Positions 1-10,852 of a stretch of DNA of 64,000 nucleotides are shown in pieces. How positions within the stretch are numbered: the stretch's first letter is position 1; each line of letters starts with the position of its first letter. The position numbers and the translations under genes are program-made. The notes under the pieces are model-generated. The model saw nothing but the letters and a program-made list of their open reading frames with translations, had not been told where the DNA came from and did no database searches. This stretch comes from Copromyces sp. CBS 386.78 (taxonomy: Eukaryota > Ascomycota > Sordariomycetes > Sordariales > Sordariaceae). Location: the NCBI GenBank assembly GCA_030685235.1, contig MU839082.1:124001-188000 (forward strand). The letters run 5' to 3'.

Positions 1-1272
1 CCACAACCGATTCCTGGCGCCAAAAACAAGGGGCGGCGTGGGGAACGGCCAATGGGACCAGGACGGCGTGGACAGCATCAGGAAGATGTTGAACGGGATG
101 AGGTTCTTTCTCAGAAGATCAATATTTACCACTGGGTAAGAGAGGAACATCTTGATATTCCTCCGGTTAGTGAAAGCGGGAAACGGTTTCTCAAGCTGGC
201 ACAACAAGGTGAGAACTATCATGATTTCTCGATGGGTGGCTATCGCTGACCAAACCGCAGAGCTCCTGAAGATCAAGTCGTACCGCGCACCGCGAGACAA
301 GATAATATGTGTCTTGAACTGCTGCAAGGTCATATTTGGGCTGCTTAAGCATTCAAAGTCCGACGGGTCGGCGGACTCGTTCATGCCGATGCTCATCTAT
401 GTTGTGCTCCAGGCCAACCCGGAGCACTTGGTGTCTAATGTCCAATATATACTCAGATTCCGCAATCAAGACAAGCTTGGCGGAGAAGCCGGCTACTACC
501 TCTCCTCTCTGGTAAGTTACTGGCATGACGCTGTCCGATTTGCACTTACTAACATTTTCTAGATGGGAGCGATTCAGTTCATTGAGAATATGGACCGAAC
601 AACACTGACCATAACGGACGAGGAGTTTGAGAAGAACGTGGAGGCTGCGGTGTCTGCCATTGCGGAAAAGCACAGGGCTGAGTCGCCCCCACCGCCAGTA
701 CAGTCTGAGAAGTCAGCCGCCGTGCCAACGCTAAGTGCTGGGGAGTCATCACAAGTCCGCGCCTCACTTGATGTTGGTGGTCCTGCAACACCACGCCCGT
801 CTAGCTCTTCCAATGAGGCCAGAGAAAGTAGTGAATATGGTGGGAATGAGGAAAAGGCGGCTATAGCAGGACTGCTGCGCACGATCCAGAAACCTTTGAG
901 CACTATCGGCCGAATCTTCTCTGACGAAGGGGCATCTTCGTCAGCAGACCAAGACGTTCCTAGCCCAGCCCACACACCTCTACCAGAGCATGAAGCTCGT
1001 CGCCAGAGGTTATCAGCAGAAGAGGCGGCCGCAAGACAAGCTAGTGCGGAAGCGGCCGAGGCACAACGACTGTTCCGCGCTGAACATGCCAATGTAGTCG
1101 AAACACTTGCAGGTATGTTTCCGGATCTCGATCGTGAGATCATCAGCGACGTGGTTTATCAGAAGGAGGGAAGGTGAGTACTCAACCTTTTCACTTTATT
1201 CAAGAATCTAGCTGACACTTCTTCCTTAGAGTTGGCTTGGCCGTCGACGCTTGTCTCGCTCTGTCAGCGTAA
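1..1272 (+). CDS. VPS9-domain guanine nucleotide exchange factor with C-terminal CUE domain (5' partial)
   Basis: The window opens inside this gene. Coding exons are 1-208, 261-511, 563-1173 and 1230-1272, joined by three GT..AG introns of 51-56 nt; 370 residues are visible. The first part carries the C-terminal half of a VPS9 domain, ending in the ITDEEFEKNVE stretch. A low-complexity Ser/Pro/Ala linker follows. The last exons encode a CUE domain whose signature is LAGMFPDLDREI followed by VGLAVDACLALS. VPS9 proteins activate Rab5/Ypt51-class GTPases on endosomes, and the CUE domain binds ubiquitin, so a role in endocytic sorting and vacuolar delivery is expected. The first three exons are open to their splice sites and the splice phases agree. 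The N-terminus lies outside the window. Confidence 0.88.
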
Positions 1273-1734
1273 ATGGGCAAAGACTTGAATGAGCGGAAGT
1301 GGGCGAAACTGGGCAGTAAAGAAGCAGGCATTCAAAGCGAAATCAACAAATACTGGACGACATGCTAGAGAACACTAGACGGGAACGCAGTAGTCAATTA
1401 CAAGCTCAGCGTGTCGGCATGTTGGAGCGCTCAATGATTGAGCCTTAACACTGAGGGGCTGGGAGTATGGGAACGTACGGTTGGGGGTCATCGAATTAAC
1501 ACAGCCTGAGATACCACTTATCAATACATGATTAGACGCCATTTGTTTAACCTTCTTGTTACCATTGGTTGGTGATACCTTTGTTCGCCGCTGTCTGCTA
1601 GGTATTGTGCGTTGCGTTCCGTGTTCGGCTCAAACATCTCCCGAGAAGCACCAGGGGGGAATTCCACCTGGCTGTGACTCATACAGCCTATACTTAAAGT
1701 TTCTTCCTAGACACTCTTTCAACAACAGTTTAAC
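1273..1734. other. Intergenic, VPS9 gene 3' side to tRNA
   Basis: Presumably the 3' UTR of the VPS9 gene plus tRNA upstream sequence. I see no coding or repeat structure here. Confidence 0.5.
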
Positions 1735-1806
1735 AGCTGCATGGCGCAGCGGAAGCGCGCCGGGCTCATAACCCGGAGGTCACTCGATCGAAACGAGTTG
1801 CAGCTA
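1735..1806 (+). tRNA. Initiator tRNA-Met (CAT)
   Basis: A 72-nt cloverleaf can be read. The acceptor strand AGCTGCA (1735-1741) pairs with TGCAGCT (1799-1805), with discriminator A at 1806. The anticodon stem CGGGC/CCCGG-type encloses a CAT anticodon, and the T-loop is ATCGAAA instead of TTCGANN. An A1:T72 end pair, the A-rich T-loop and the G:C-rich anticodon stem are hallmarks of eukaryotic initiator tRNA, as opposed to elongator tRNA-Met. No intron is present. A T-rich Pol III terminator follows at about 1810-1825. Confidence 0.95.
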
Positions 1807-1807
1807 A

Positions 1808-1826
1808 AATCTTTTCTTTTTTTTCC
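1808..1826 (+). terminator. Pol III T-run terminator of the tRNA-Met gene
   Basis: An interrupted oligo-T tract starts a few bases after the tRNA 3' end, as expected for Pol III termination. Confidence 0.7.
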
Positions 1827-2204
1827 TGACTTTTTCATCGTTGCTGAAGGTCTTTCGGGATGTCGTTCTTGTCTCGAAATTCCCCGTCTTCTTCTTTCCT
1901 TTTTGGCTTTATTTTTTGCATGGCCCTTTCTGCTTCAGTCCCTGCACCCATCATACCAGTCACGATATGCAATCTCAAGTTCGAGGTTCTTCTTTCCCGA
2001 CATATGCATGCATCTCGTCGACGCTTTCCAATGCGGCTCCCAATTCCAACCCGCTGACTAAGCATCCCATCGCACTACATGCACGGGCCTCATTCATCTT
2101 GCCGTCAACCTCACATTGGCGAGCCAAATCGCACCTGTACAAACGAACATTCAGCCCTCCAACCCCTCCAACCCGTCTTCAGTCTACCATCATCTCCGCC
2201 CACA
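1827..2204. other. Leader/promoter region of the asparagine-synthetase-domain gene
   Basis: A pyrimidine-rich stretch of about 380 bp between the tRNA terminator and the ATG at 2205. Frames here are open, but the MCGI start below is decisive, so I read this as promoter and 5' UTR. Confidence 0.5.
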
Positions 2205-4319
2205 ATGTGCGGCATCCACGCCGTCCTCACTCCTCCGGGCATTACCCACACTGTCTCCGCAGACTTAACCCGCTGTCTCTGCAACCGCGGCCCAGATTAC
2301 CTCGGCCAAGTTGAGAGGCGCGTCACCTCCTCCTCCTCCTCCTCCACTTCAACCAACAGCGACTGGTCGTCGTCGTGGGATAGCTGCTGGAACTTAAAGC
2401 TTACATCCACTGTCCTCGCTCTCCGCGGCGATCACGTCGCCAAACAACCTCTTACAGAGAACACTGGCTCCGTACTCTGCTGGAACGGCGAGGCTTGGCG
2501 CATCAATGGTGAACCTGTCAAGGGTAATGATGGAGAGGAAATTTGGCGGCTGTTGAGGGGGGTGGAGGCGGATGTCGAAGTTAGTGCTTCTGTTACTGCT
2601 ACCACTGCTCCTATCTCGACGGAAGAGGAACAAAAGAAATTCCTTGATGTCTTCCGAGCCATTGAGGGTCCGTTTGCCTTTGTTTACTGGTATGAGGCGG
2701 GCCGGAAAGTCTTCTTTGGTAGGGATCGGTTGGGGAGGAGGTCGCTTATGATGAAGAGGGGTGAGCGGACTGGAGAGGTGGTTTTGTCGAGTGTTGCGGA
2801 GGGGTTGAAGAGTGGCGACCCCCACGGCAATGCCAATGGATCCAATGGGTGGAAGGAGGTGGAGGCTGATGGGATTTATGTGCTTAATTTGGCCTTGCTG
2901 CCTTCGTCAAGCGATGGTGTAACACCTGCGGTGTTGGAGCCGGTGCGGATGGATTGGATCGAGGGCGTTGACCCCGCCGAGTTTGTGAGTACCTCGCGTT
3001 GCCAACTCTGATTTCTCCCCAGTGTATTGGACTTTGGTCTCTTCCGAGTCCGCGTGGCATGGCTACATGGGTAAGGGTGTTGTTCAAACTCACTACTCTC
3101 TCTTCTACAGGTTTCCAGCATCGGCAGATTCAACAAGTCTCTCCCACCCGCCGCGGGCTACGCGCCACTATCAGCGACTTCCCCCTCGGTGGCGGCGCTG
3201 AAGCAACAACTTATCGACTCACTGTCCCTGCGCGTCCTCAACATCCCGCAGCCTCCAAATGCAGACAGGGTGGCACACGACATTCGCGTTGCGGTGCTCT
3301 TCTCCGGAGGTCTGGATTGCACAGTCCTCGCGAGACTGGCCCACGAGGTTATGGACACGGAGCAAGGAATTGATCTCCTGAACGTGGCGTTTGAAAACCC
3401 GCGCGTTGTGGCCCAGCTTCGCAAGGATCATGCCAAGAACAAGAACAACGGTAACGGCAATGGTGAGGTCGATGTCGATAGCGAGATCGACTTCTACGAG
3501 GCCTGTCCCGACAGAATCACTGGCAGGAAAACGTTCGCCGAGCTGCAGAGAGTCTGTCGTGGACGGGCCTTCCGGTTTGTAGCTGTAAGTTGCCGTCTTC
3601 TTGGTTTTCCTGTTACCACACCATCTAACATATTTCCTTCCTACCAGGTAAACGTCCCCTACACCGAAACCCTCTCCCACCGCCAACAGGTCATTTCCCT
3701 CATCTACCCGCACAACACCGAAATGGATCTCTCCATCGGCTACGCCCTCTACTTTGCCGCCCGCGGCCACGGCTCATGCACCCACCTAGACGGCCGGGTG
3801 GAGGAGCAGTACACCTCCCCCGCCCGCGTCCTCCTGTCCGGCCTAGGAGCCGACGAGCTCTTCGGCGGTTACTCCCGACACCCTTCCGCCTATGAGCGGG
3901 CCGGGTACGCCGGTCTCGTCGACGAACTCTTGCTGGACGTTGGTCGTCTGGGTAAGCGAAACCTCGGCCGAGATGATCGGGCCATGTCGCACTGGAGTAA
4001 GGAGGTGAGGTTTCCTTATCTGGACGAGAGGCTGATTAGGTGGGCCATGGACACTCCGGCGTGGGAGAAATGTGACTTTGAGAACGAGGGAGGGGAGGTC
4101 GAAGCTGGCAAGAGAGTTTTGCGGCTGCTTGCTTTGGAGTTGGGAATGGAAGGTGTGGCGAAGGAGAAGAAGAGGGCTGTAAGTTTGGCAATCTCCCCCG
4201 GGTATCGTCGCAATGAAAGAAATATTGCTGACTGACGCATACGAACACAGATTCAATTCGGCGCCAGAACCGCCAAGATGGAAAGCGGAAGGGTAAAAGG
4301 AACCACCTTGATTTCCTAA
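2205..4319 (+). CDS. Asparagine synthetase domain-containing protein (ASNSD1 / YML096W family)
   Basis: Exons 2205-2984, 3111-3584, 3648-4178 and 4251-4319 give 617 aa; every junction falls on a codon boundary. The start was chosen because it gives MCGI: Cys2 is the nucleophile of class II glutamine amidotransferases and must be N-terminal after Met removal. Further landmarks are CNRGPD near residue 27, NGE, FGRDRLGRRSL, the ATP-pyrophosphatase loop LFSGGLDC, LSGLGADELFGGY, and a C-terminal KRAIQFG..AKMESG block. The spacing and the weak NGE region fit the ASNSD1 branch better than canonical asparagine synthetase, so glutamine-dependent amide transfer is plausible but the substrate is unknown. 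Intron 2 (63 nt) is in frame and lacks stops. A Ser run (about residues 43-50) interrupts the amidotransferase domain. Confidence 0.9.
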
Positions 4320-5534
4320 AAATTCACAGATCCCAATGGACTGAGTTCAGTCCACCCACTCGATGGCTTGCTTCCAATCCAAGAAGACCCCCTAGAAATC
4401 TTGCAGTGATGATTCTTACAGATACTTCCGAGTCACCGGTCCAACCAAAATCCGACAACCCTTGCTTGTTTGAGAAAGGGCTTGCGAGTTTTGCTGGGCT
4501 CCGTGCCGTTCGTGGTTTTGGTTTTGCAAGATCGAAGCCCTTCCCGGGGCTCGGCTCGCTCGCTCGCCTCCTCTCCTTGCTTGTGCTAGTTGTCTTTTTC
4601 GCGATACTACGGTATTGCTCTCGACAATGATGTACAAAAGGCAGATCTGAGCTTGGTTTCTAAAGAGGTCTTTGGATTGGGTTTTTGCAAGCATGCTTTA
4701 CAAGATGGGAGGGGGCTGTTAGTGCAGCGCTCCTTGGTTGTGTTTGATTACGTAGTCTAGCTAGATTCTGCTGTACATACACGTGTAGAGAAAATGAATC
4801 AAAAATGCGATCAAATTTCACAGTCACGAGTCTACGAGCTACAACGGCATGCTGTTGGCCTGCTTGGCTGGGGAAACAGCTTGCAAAGCACTTCACATCA
4901 CCAACTAACGAGGAAGAAAAAAAATACACTCACGGTGGCATCTGAGAGAACGCAACAATGGGTGTAAAGTCCGCTCATCGGGTCTGTTTTATGTGTCAGC
5001 TAGGAGGGAACACACAACTCCAAGTCTGTGTATAGCCTTACAACAATCTCAAGCCCTTTTCTGTCGGTGGTATTGGTATCGTGCAAGTCCTCGTCCTAGG
5101 TATCCGACGATCTCCATCCATACTGGAGGTCACATTTCCTGTTGTGGTCGTGCAGGATCGAATTCATCCCCCAACGCCCGCTCAACAGCATTCGTCGTGC
5201 TTCAGACGCCCCGTGCGTCCAAGCTTTATTGGATTCGCATGATGCAGACTCAGATCGTCGTTGGACGAAGGCCGCTGCCGCTGACCGAGCCGTGGTCTGT
5301 TCCTCGACGCATTTGCCAGGTGGCATGGCCTCCTTTCACCCTCTTTCTAGCAGCAAGCCATCCTGCGACCTCCATGTGACTTCGGGTACGTCCGAGAAGT
5401 TGAAGCGGCGCCGGCCATAACACGAATGATGACAGAAACTCCGTAAACGCCAAGCATATTTTTCCCATCCCAAACAATGTCGAACAGGCAAAAAAAATCG
5501 TTCTCCTGCAGCAATGGCAAAGGAGTAAAACACA
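4320..5534. other. Convergent intergenic region
   Basis: Lies between the 3' ends of the asparagine-synthetase-domain gene (plus) and SF3A2 (minus). Short open frames on both strands have no recognisable product and overlap each other. I read it as two 3' UTRs. Confidence 0.5.
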
Positions 5535-6278
5535 TTATCTCCTCCCCGTCAAGCCAGGCGCCGCATTGAACCGCTCCTCGCGCTCCGTCATGAACATGAT
5601 CTGCACCCAGTACTCCTTGCTATCTGGGTCCCAAAACTCAAACTGCTTGTCCTCGCGCTTATCCAGCTCGCGCGCCGGGATCTTGAACCCGCACGTCTCG
5701 TACGGCTCCGCCGCCACGAGCAGGTACTGATAATTCCTGTCCGGTTCCTCAACCCTTTGGCTGAAGGCGCTCATGACCTGCCACTTGGGCGTCACGCCCG
5801 TCGCGATATCCGGGTACTGCAGCTGGAACAGCAGGCCCTGCTGGCGGGTGATGGGGTCGCGTACTTTGGTAATCTTGTAACCCGGGCGACCGATCTTGAC
5901 CACGTTCTTACGCACGCCTCCCGCGCCTAGACCGAGTGCAGCGAAACCGGCGCCGACGACGCCGATGGGTAGGCCCGTTTGGGGGTCGACTTCGCCTTTG
6001 CCTTCCTTTTGCTCGCGAGCGGCACGGCGGGCGAGGTTCGTTTGATGCTTCTTGCCTTGGGTGTGGGCGAGGTAGGAGCCGTCGTTTTGATGGACTGTCA
6101 GGCACAAGCGGCACTCGAAGGAGCCGAGATGGTTGCGGAAGATGTAGGGGTCCTTGTCGAGATCGATGGTCTCGAGCGCGAGCTTGCGCAGACGCTCGCG
6201 GCGGTCGGCGTTGGTGGCGGAGTGGGAGGCTACGCCGCCGCCGCCGAATTTGGAGCCCGCGCGGTTCTGGTAGTCCAT
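5535..6278 (-). CDS. Splicing factor 3A subunit 2 (SF3A2 / Prp11 / Sap62)
   Basis: A single 247-aa frame without introns. The N-terminus MDYQNRAGSKFGGGG and the stretch DPYIFRNHLGSFECRLC are near-invariant in SF3A2. A matrin-type C2H2 zinc finger is formed by Cys56, Cys59, His72 and His78. The middle holds RPGYKITKVRDP and GLLFQLQYP, and the C-terminus EFWDPDSKEYWVQIMF. The human protein has a long proline-rich tail that is absent here, as in yeasts. SF3A2 is part of the SF3a complex of the 17S U2 snRNP and helps position U2 at the branch site. The ATG at 6278 gives the conserved N-terminus directly. Confidence 0.97.
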   Translation of the reverse strand: MDYQNRAGSKFGGGGVASHSATNADRRERLRKLALETIDLDKDPYIFRNHLGSFECRLCLTVHQNDGSYLAHTQGKKHQTNLARRAAREQKEGKGEVDPQTGLPIGVVGAGFAALGLGAGGVRKNVVKIGRPGYKITKVRDPITRQQGLLFQLQYPDIATGVTPKWQVMSAFSQRVEEPDRNYQYLLVAAEPYETCGFKIPARELDKREDKQFEFWDPDSKEYWVQIMFMTEREERFNAAPGLTGRR

Positions 6279-7081
6279 ATTGGTTTTGTTTTTGTGTCTC
6301 TTCTTTGTCCGCTATGGGCGTGTGTCGTGGCAGAAATGTTGTCAAATGTTGTCGAGATAAGCAATGGACGGGTTTCGATGATGGATTGATATCAGGTGTA
6401 ATTGATGGACAGGTGGACTCCCCAAGACGCGCTGTGGAAAAGTTGACGCAGGCGTTCAGGCGAAACGGAAGGAGCCTTCTGGTTGGTCAGCTGATTGGCA
6501 GCTGTCAACCTTCTTAAAGTGTTGGCGATGATGCGGAAGGTTCAAGTTAACATCGACACAAGAGGATTTTATATGCATTTCTGGAGGTACCTTGATCCAC
6601 TTTGTAGCTTTTTGTCTGTTGACGAGCTGTGGTCCAGTTGTCTAGAGCTGCTTCAACATATAATGCATATGGTCATGGCGGTCTCGTTCCCATCAAACCA
6701 CAAGATGAGCATTTCGAGTAGGAAAATCGTATCTAACCGGCTGCTCAATGTCTACTCGCAACGACGAACTTGAATCCCTACCTCAATTAGCTATCATTCT
6801 CCGGGACAACGATAATACTGCGGCACCGGTGGAGCTCGCCTTGTCGTCGGGTGGCCGCTGAGTCTGTGGACGCCTTGCCGTTCCAAGACCGGAATGGCGC
6901 TGGAAGGTGCACTGTAAACCTCGGGATCCGGTGGCTGGACCGCCGGAACTGCGGGGAAGGAACGGGAATAGCTTCCGTTATTCTCCACCGATCGCCGCGG
7001 AGCCCATTCTGTCTTGGCTGAAGCTCTTTATGTGCCTGGGTAGCCCATAATCATTTGTCTCCTTTTTTTGTTGTGTACGAT
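6279..7081. other. Divergent promoter region, SF3A2 / CoA-transferase
   Basis: About 800 bp between two divergently transcribed genes. Open frames of 60-90 codons exist but none resembles a known protein. Confidence 0.5.
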
Positions 7082-8576
7082 ATGATGCATCGCAGTTTGT
7101 TCAAGGCCGTCCGTGCTACGGCGCTGAGCCGTTCTCTTCCGGCAACAACTCGCCGTTGCTTTGCCAGTTCCTCAATCCGTTCCGCTGATGGAACGCTCCC
7201 TCTCGAGGGCTATCGTGTGCTTGACATGACTAGAGTGTTGGCTGGGGTAAGAAGACCACTCAACCTTACGTCAGCATGTGCTGACATGATCCTTCATACA
7301 GCCTTACTGCACACAAATTCTCGGAGACCTTGGGTGAGTCCATCGGTCCCGAATTATGAGAGCCCCGGCTGAGACCCTTTGAGTGCAGAAGTGATCAAGG
7401 TTGAGCATCCCGTAAGAGGTGACGATACTCGAGCATGGGGACCACCGTATGCCAGCTACAAGTCCGACTCGCTCATGGAGGGTCCGGGTGAATCGGCGTA
7501 CTTCCTGGGAGTCAACCGAAACAAGAAGTCGCTTGCCCTTTCATTCCAAGATCCAGCAGGCGTGGAGATTTTACAAAAGCTGGCGGCCAAGTGCGACATT
7601 CTCGTGGAAAACTACGTCCCTGGATCGCTCAAAAAGTACGGCTTGGACTATGAGACCCTCCGCCAGATCAACCCAGCGCTCATCTACGCATCCATTACCG
7701 GCTACGGACAGACTGGGCCGTACTCGAGCCGGGCTGGCTACGATGTTATGGTGGAAGCCGAGTTTGGCCTCATGCACATCACTGGCAGTAGGGATGGCCC
7801 ACCGGTCAAGGTTGGCGTGGCCGTGACGGATCTCACCACCGGATTGTATACGAGCAACAGTATCATGGCGGCCTTGCTTGCCCGTGCCAAAACTGGCAGA
7901 GGGCAATGGATTGATGCGTGCCTGAGCGACTGCCAGACCGCCACCCTAGCAAATATTGCAAGCAGCTGCTTGGTCAGTGGAAAGAAGGACTCGGGCCGCT
8001 GGGGAACAGCCCATCGTAAGTGTCACATTTTCGATCCTTCTGTTGAGTGACGGACCACTAACAACAGTAGCTTCGATTGTTCCTTACAAGGCATTCGAAA
8101 CCAAAGATGGCGACATTCTCTTCGGGGGAGGAAACGACCGCTTGTTTGGAATATTATGCGACGGCTTGGGTCGTTCCGAGTGGAAGGATGACCCAAAATA
8201 CAAGATCAACGCGCAGCGGGTAGCGAACCGGGTCGAGCTTGAGGTGGAGATCGAGAAGATCACAAAGACCAAGACCACTCAAGAGTGGCTGGACATCTTT
8301 GAGGGTAAAGGCCTGCCCTATGCTGCGATTAATGATGTTCTCAGCACCCTCACTCACGAGCACACCCTTGCTCGCAACATGGTGGTTGAGGTAGAGCATG
8401 ACGAGTGCGGGCCCATCAAGATGGTGAACTCGCCTGTCAAGTACTCGGAGACGAGTCCGACGATTAGAAGCCCGCCGCCTACGCTAGGACAACATACCGA
8501 CGAGGTCTTGAGAGAACATGTAGGCTTGAGCAATGAGCAAATAGCCCAACTGAAGGAGAAGGGAGTGGTTAGGTGA
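7082..8576 (+). CDS. Class III (CaiB/BaiF) CoA-transferase, probably mitochondrial (SUGCT-like)
   Basis: Exons 7082-7246, 7302-7333, 7384-8015 and 8071-8576 encode 444 aa, about the length of human SUGCT. The first 33 residues are rich in Arg, Ser and Ala without acidic residues and end near RRCFASS, a typical mitochondrial presequence. The domain then runs GYRVLDMTRVLAG / PYCTQILGDLGAEVIKVEHP, DTRAWGPP, NRNKKSLAL and LVENYVPG, and later IVPYKAF and GGGNDRLF. The catalytic Asp of the family lies in the AGYDVM..EAE segment. Family III enzymes move CoA between carboxylates; the closest eukaryotic relative uses succinyl-CoA and glutarate, but the substrate cannot be read here. Exon 2 is only 32 nt. 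The intron 2 acceptor (TTTGAG) is weak and was chosen because it restores the conserved GAEVIKVE; intron 3 ends in a tandem CAGTAG acceptor. Confidence 0.88.
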
Positions 8577-9115
8577 TGGTTATCGTGGTAATTTTGGATG
8601 GGCAGTTTATAGTTGTCGAGTTGTTGTTGTCAGCGCAAACGAAGGAAGCATCCAAGTCCCTACAAATATCGTTCGATTTTGCGTCGACGCATGGAAGGGT
8701 TAGGGTAATACGTGCGTCTCACCTGGTCAATGCGGTCGCTACAGTGAGCTAGCTACAACTGCACCCTTCCGGCCTCCCCATGTTCAAGCTCAGGTTCTAT
8801 TCCTTCCAACTCCCGCTTTTCGCGTTCTCCCACTTAATTTTCTCTTATGTACAGCCACGAAAAAACCTTTCTTTCTGGAAAAAAGTGTCATGGGGAGTTC
8901 AGCGACAGAAGCGAGAAGGAAGATTTCATGACATTGTCGGCAGCAGAGTACCTTAGCTAGTCATGAACACAAACAGCACGATATCATTAGTGAGTCTACG
9001 CATACTACAGATGTCAGTCGCAACCAGCCACTAACACCGATTTTGTATCAGGTCAGATTATGAGCACCATATAACACACCCACCCATCGTTTACATCCAG
9101 CCCTTCATCATCACC
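8577..9115 (+). other. Intergenic region with probable 5' UTR of the PHD gene
   Basis: Contains the 3' UTR of the CoA-transferase gene and the leader of the PHD-finger gene. Positions 8990-9051 look like a 5' UTR intron: donor GTGAGT, branch-like CACTAACA and acceptor TATCAG. Confidence 0.5.
8990..9051 (+). other. Candidate 5' UTR intron upstream of the PHD-finger gene
   Basis: GTGAGT donor, CTAAC branch motif about 20 nt before a TATCAG acceptor, 62 nt in all, which is typical of this genome. It ends 64 nt before the ATG. The support is sequence motifs only. Confidence 0.5.
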
Positions 9116-10852
9116 ATGGCAGACCAGACACCACAGGCGTCGAAGCCGACAACGCCGGCCATCTCAACGCCGACTCCGACGCCCGGCTCGGGACTCACCA
9201 TTTCGTCCTCCGCATCTACCTCGTCCTCACGGCCATACGTACCACAGTTCTCGGCCGCTACACAGCTCATTCTTCAGCGTCTGAAGGCCAAAGAGGGAAA
9301 AAATGATGGCGGCGGGGGCAGTTTCAGCTCAGTTGTATCGTCGACGAAAACGACCGTGGTCACGGGCGGCAGCAGTCCTACTATCAAGCTTGAGCCAGAT
9401 GCGTTCGAAGACGCGAAGAAGAGGCTGGTGGCAGGCACGGGGTTGAAAACCTCAACTTCCATGAGCTTAAAGATGCCCCTGAGCCTGTCGAGCATGAAGA
9501 TGCCAACACCAGCACCTCCGACGACGACTACAGTCACGAAGAAGAACCTTTCTCTGCCAAGTAGTAGTGTGTTGACAGTAGCACGTGCTGCTTCGACAAC
9601 AAACCTCTCAATACCGCTAGCGCCTCAGCCTCCAAAACACAAGTCCTTAACCTTCAAAAGCGGCACAACAAGTGCCATCAAGAACATCAACAGTGGCCTC
9701 ACGGCTTCGGGCAAGGTCTCAGTGGTCAAACCACCCAAGCCCGCAGCCGCCGCCGCCGCCGCCGCCGCCGCCGAAAGAGAAAGCAAGCCCAAAAAGGCAA
9801 AGACGTCAACAGGTAACCCAGTCGGCCGTCCCCCCAACTCCAGCAAAGCCGCAGCAGCCGCAGCAGCAGATCCCACTGGCGGTGGCCACAGACGGAAACG
9901 CGTCAAACAGCATCAAGACGTCGACGAGCTTAGCAGTCTCCCTTCTCTTTCCGATGTCTCCGAGCCCGAAGAAGCCGGCCCAGCTACACCATCTGGTGCC
10001 CAAACGGCGCTCACCATGACCAAATCCGGCCGGCAAGTGCTCAAACCCACCACTTACAACCCGGCCGCCGTCGATGCCGCCAACAAGAAACACCGCGGCA
10101 CTACCTCCACGCATGGCCACTACGGCAAGCGCACAACCGACCAAGCTTTATGCAAGAAATGCACCCGCTTACACTCCCCCGCTTCAAACCCCATGGTGTT
10201 TTGCGACGGGTGTAATGAAGGGTGGCATCAGCGATGTCATGACCCCGTTATCGAAACACAAGTGATCCGTGATCAGACGAAAGGGTGGGTATGTTCGGTC
10301 TGTGTGGGGAAGAGGGAAAGGCATTTCGGGAAAAAGCAGCAAAAGTTAGTTGGGGAGGAAAAAGCGAGGACGGGAGTGACGAGGGAAAGTTGGGCGGATA
10401 AACCCCCCCAGCAAAAACGTGCTTACCTGTCCACGCTGCCGCCGCAGGAGCTGGTGGGACTGCTCATGGCTGCTTTGGAGGTGAAGCCTGATTTGCCTAT
10501 TTTCCCTGGTCCACCACCAGCTAAGGTGTCCACCGGCAACAACGGGAAGGGTGGACAAAAGGGCTCCTCCTCCGGCGCAGGACCAAACGGAGGCAAGAGT
10601 CTAAAAGACATTGTCCTATCCCGAGAAACCAGCCAAGAGAACCAAGGCGGAGGAGGAGAGGGCGAGGACGAAGAAGAATACGACCCCCTCGCGGCTCTAT
10701 GGCCTAAGCCGGGTAATGGGTTGTACAGCCTGCTACCCTTTGACGTGGATGATGATGAGTATCTGGTGGACAGCGGCGACTTTGAGGCGTTCAGCTCGAT
10801 TATGTATGATGATAGGGGGAGGAAGGTGCTGGAGAATGGCTTGAGGGTGTAG
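9116..10852 (+). CDS. PHD-finger protein
   Basis: An intronless 578-aa frame; the ATG at 9116 sits in CACCATGGC, a good initiation context. The N-terminal 330 residues are Ser/Thr/Pro-rich and low complexity, with a polyalanine run encoded by a nearly perfect GCC repeat (about 9741-9772) and a second Ala run near 9849. Basic patches such as HRRKRVK suggest nuclear import. A PHD finger spans about residues 344-395: CKKC, CDGC, WHQRCHDP and WVCSVC give the Cys4-His-Cys3 ligands. PHD fingers usually read histone H3 tails, so a chromatin role is inferred. The acidic tail ends with DVDDDEYLVDSGDFEAFSSIMYDD. I do not recognise a specific orthologue. Confidence 0.9.
   Translation: MADQTPQASKPTTPAISTPTPTPGSGLTISSSASTSSSRPYVPQFSAATQLILQRLKAKEGKNDGGGGSFSSVVSSTKTTVVTGGSSPTIKLEPDAFEDAKKRLVAGTGLKTSTSMSLKMPLSLSSMKMPTPAPPTTTTVTKKNLSLPSSSVLTVARAASTTNLSIPLAPQPPKHKSLTFKSGTTSAIKNINSGLTASGKVSVVKPPKPAAAAAAAAAAERESKPKKAKTSTGNPVGRPPNSSKAAAAAAADPTGGGHRRKRVKQHQDVDELSSLPSLSDVSEPEEAGPATPSGAQTALTMTKSGRQVLKPTTYNPAAVDAANKKHRGTTSTHGHYGKRTTDQALCKKCTRLHSPASNPMVFCDGCNEGWHQRCHDPVIETQVIRDQTKGWVCSVCVGKRERHFGKKQQKLVGEEKARTGVTRESWADKPPQQKRAYLSTLPPQELVGLLMAALEVKPDLPIFPGPPPAKVSTGNNGKGGQKGSSSGAGPNGGKSLKDIVLSRETSQENQGGGGEGEDEEEYDPLAALWPKPGNGLYSLLPFDVDDDEYLVDSGDFEAFSSIMYDDRGRKVLENGLRV

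Noticed and set aside
5936..6517. 193-codon plus-strand frame opposite SF3A2
   Set aside because: Arg/Gly-rich shadow of the SF3A2 coding sequence.
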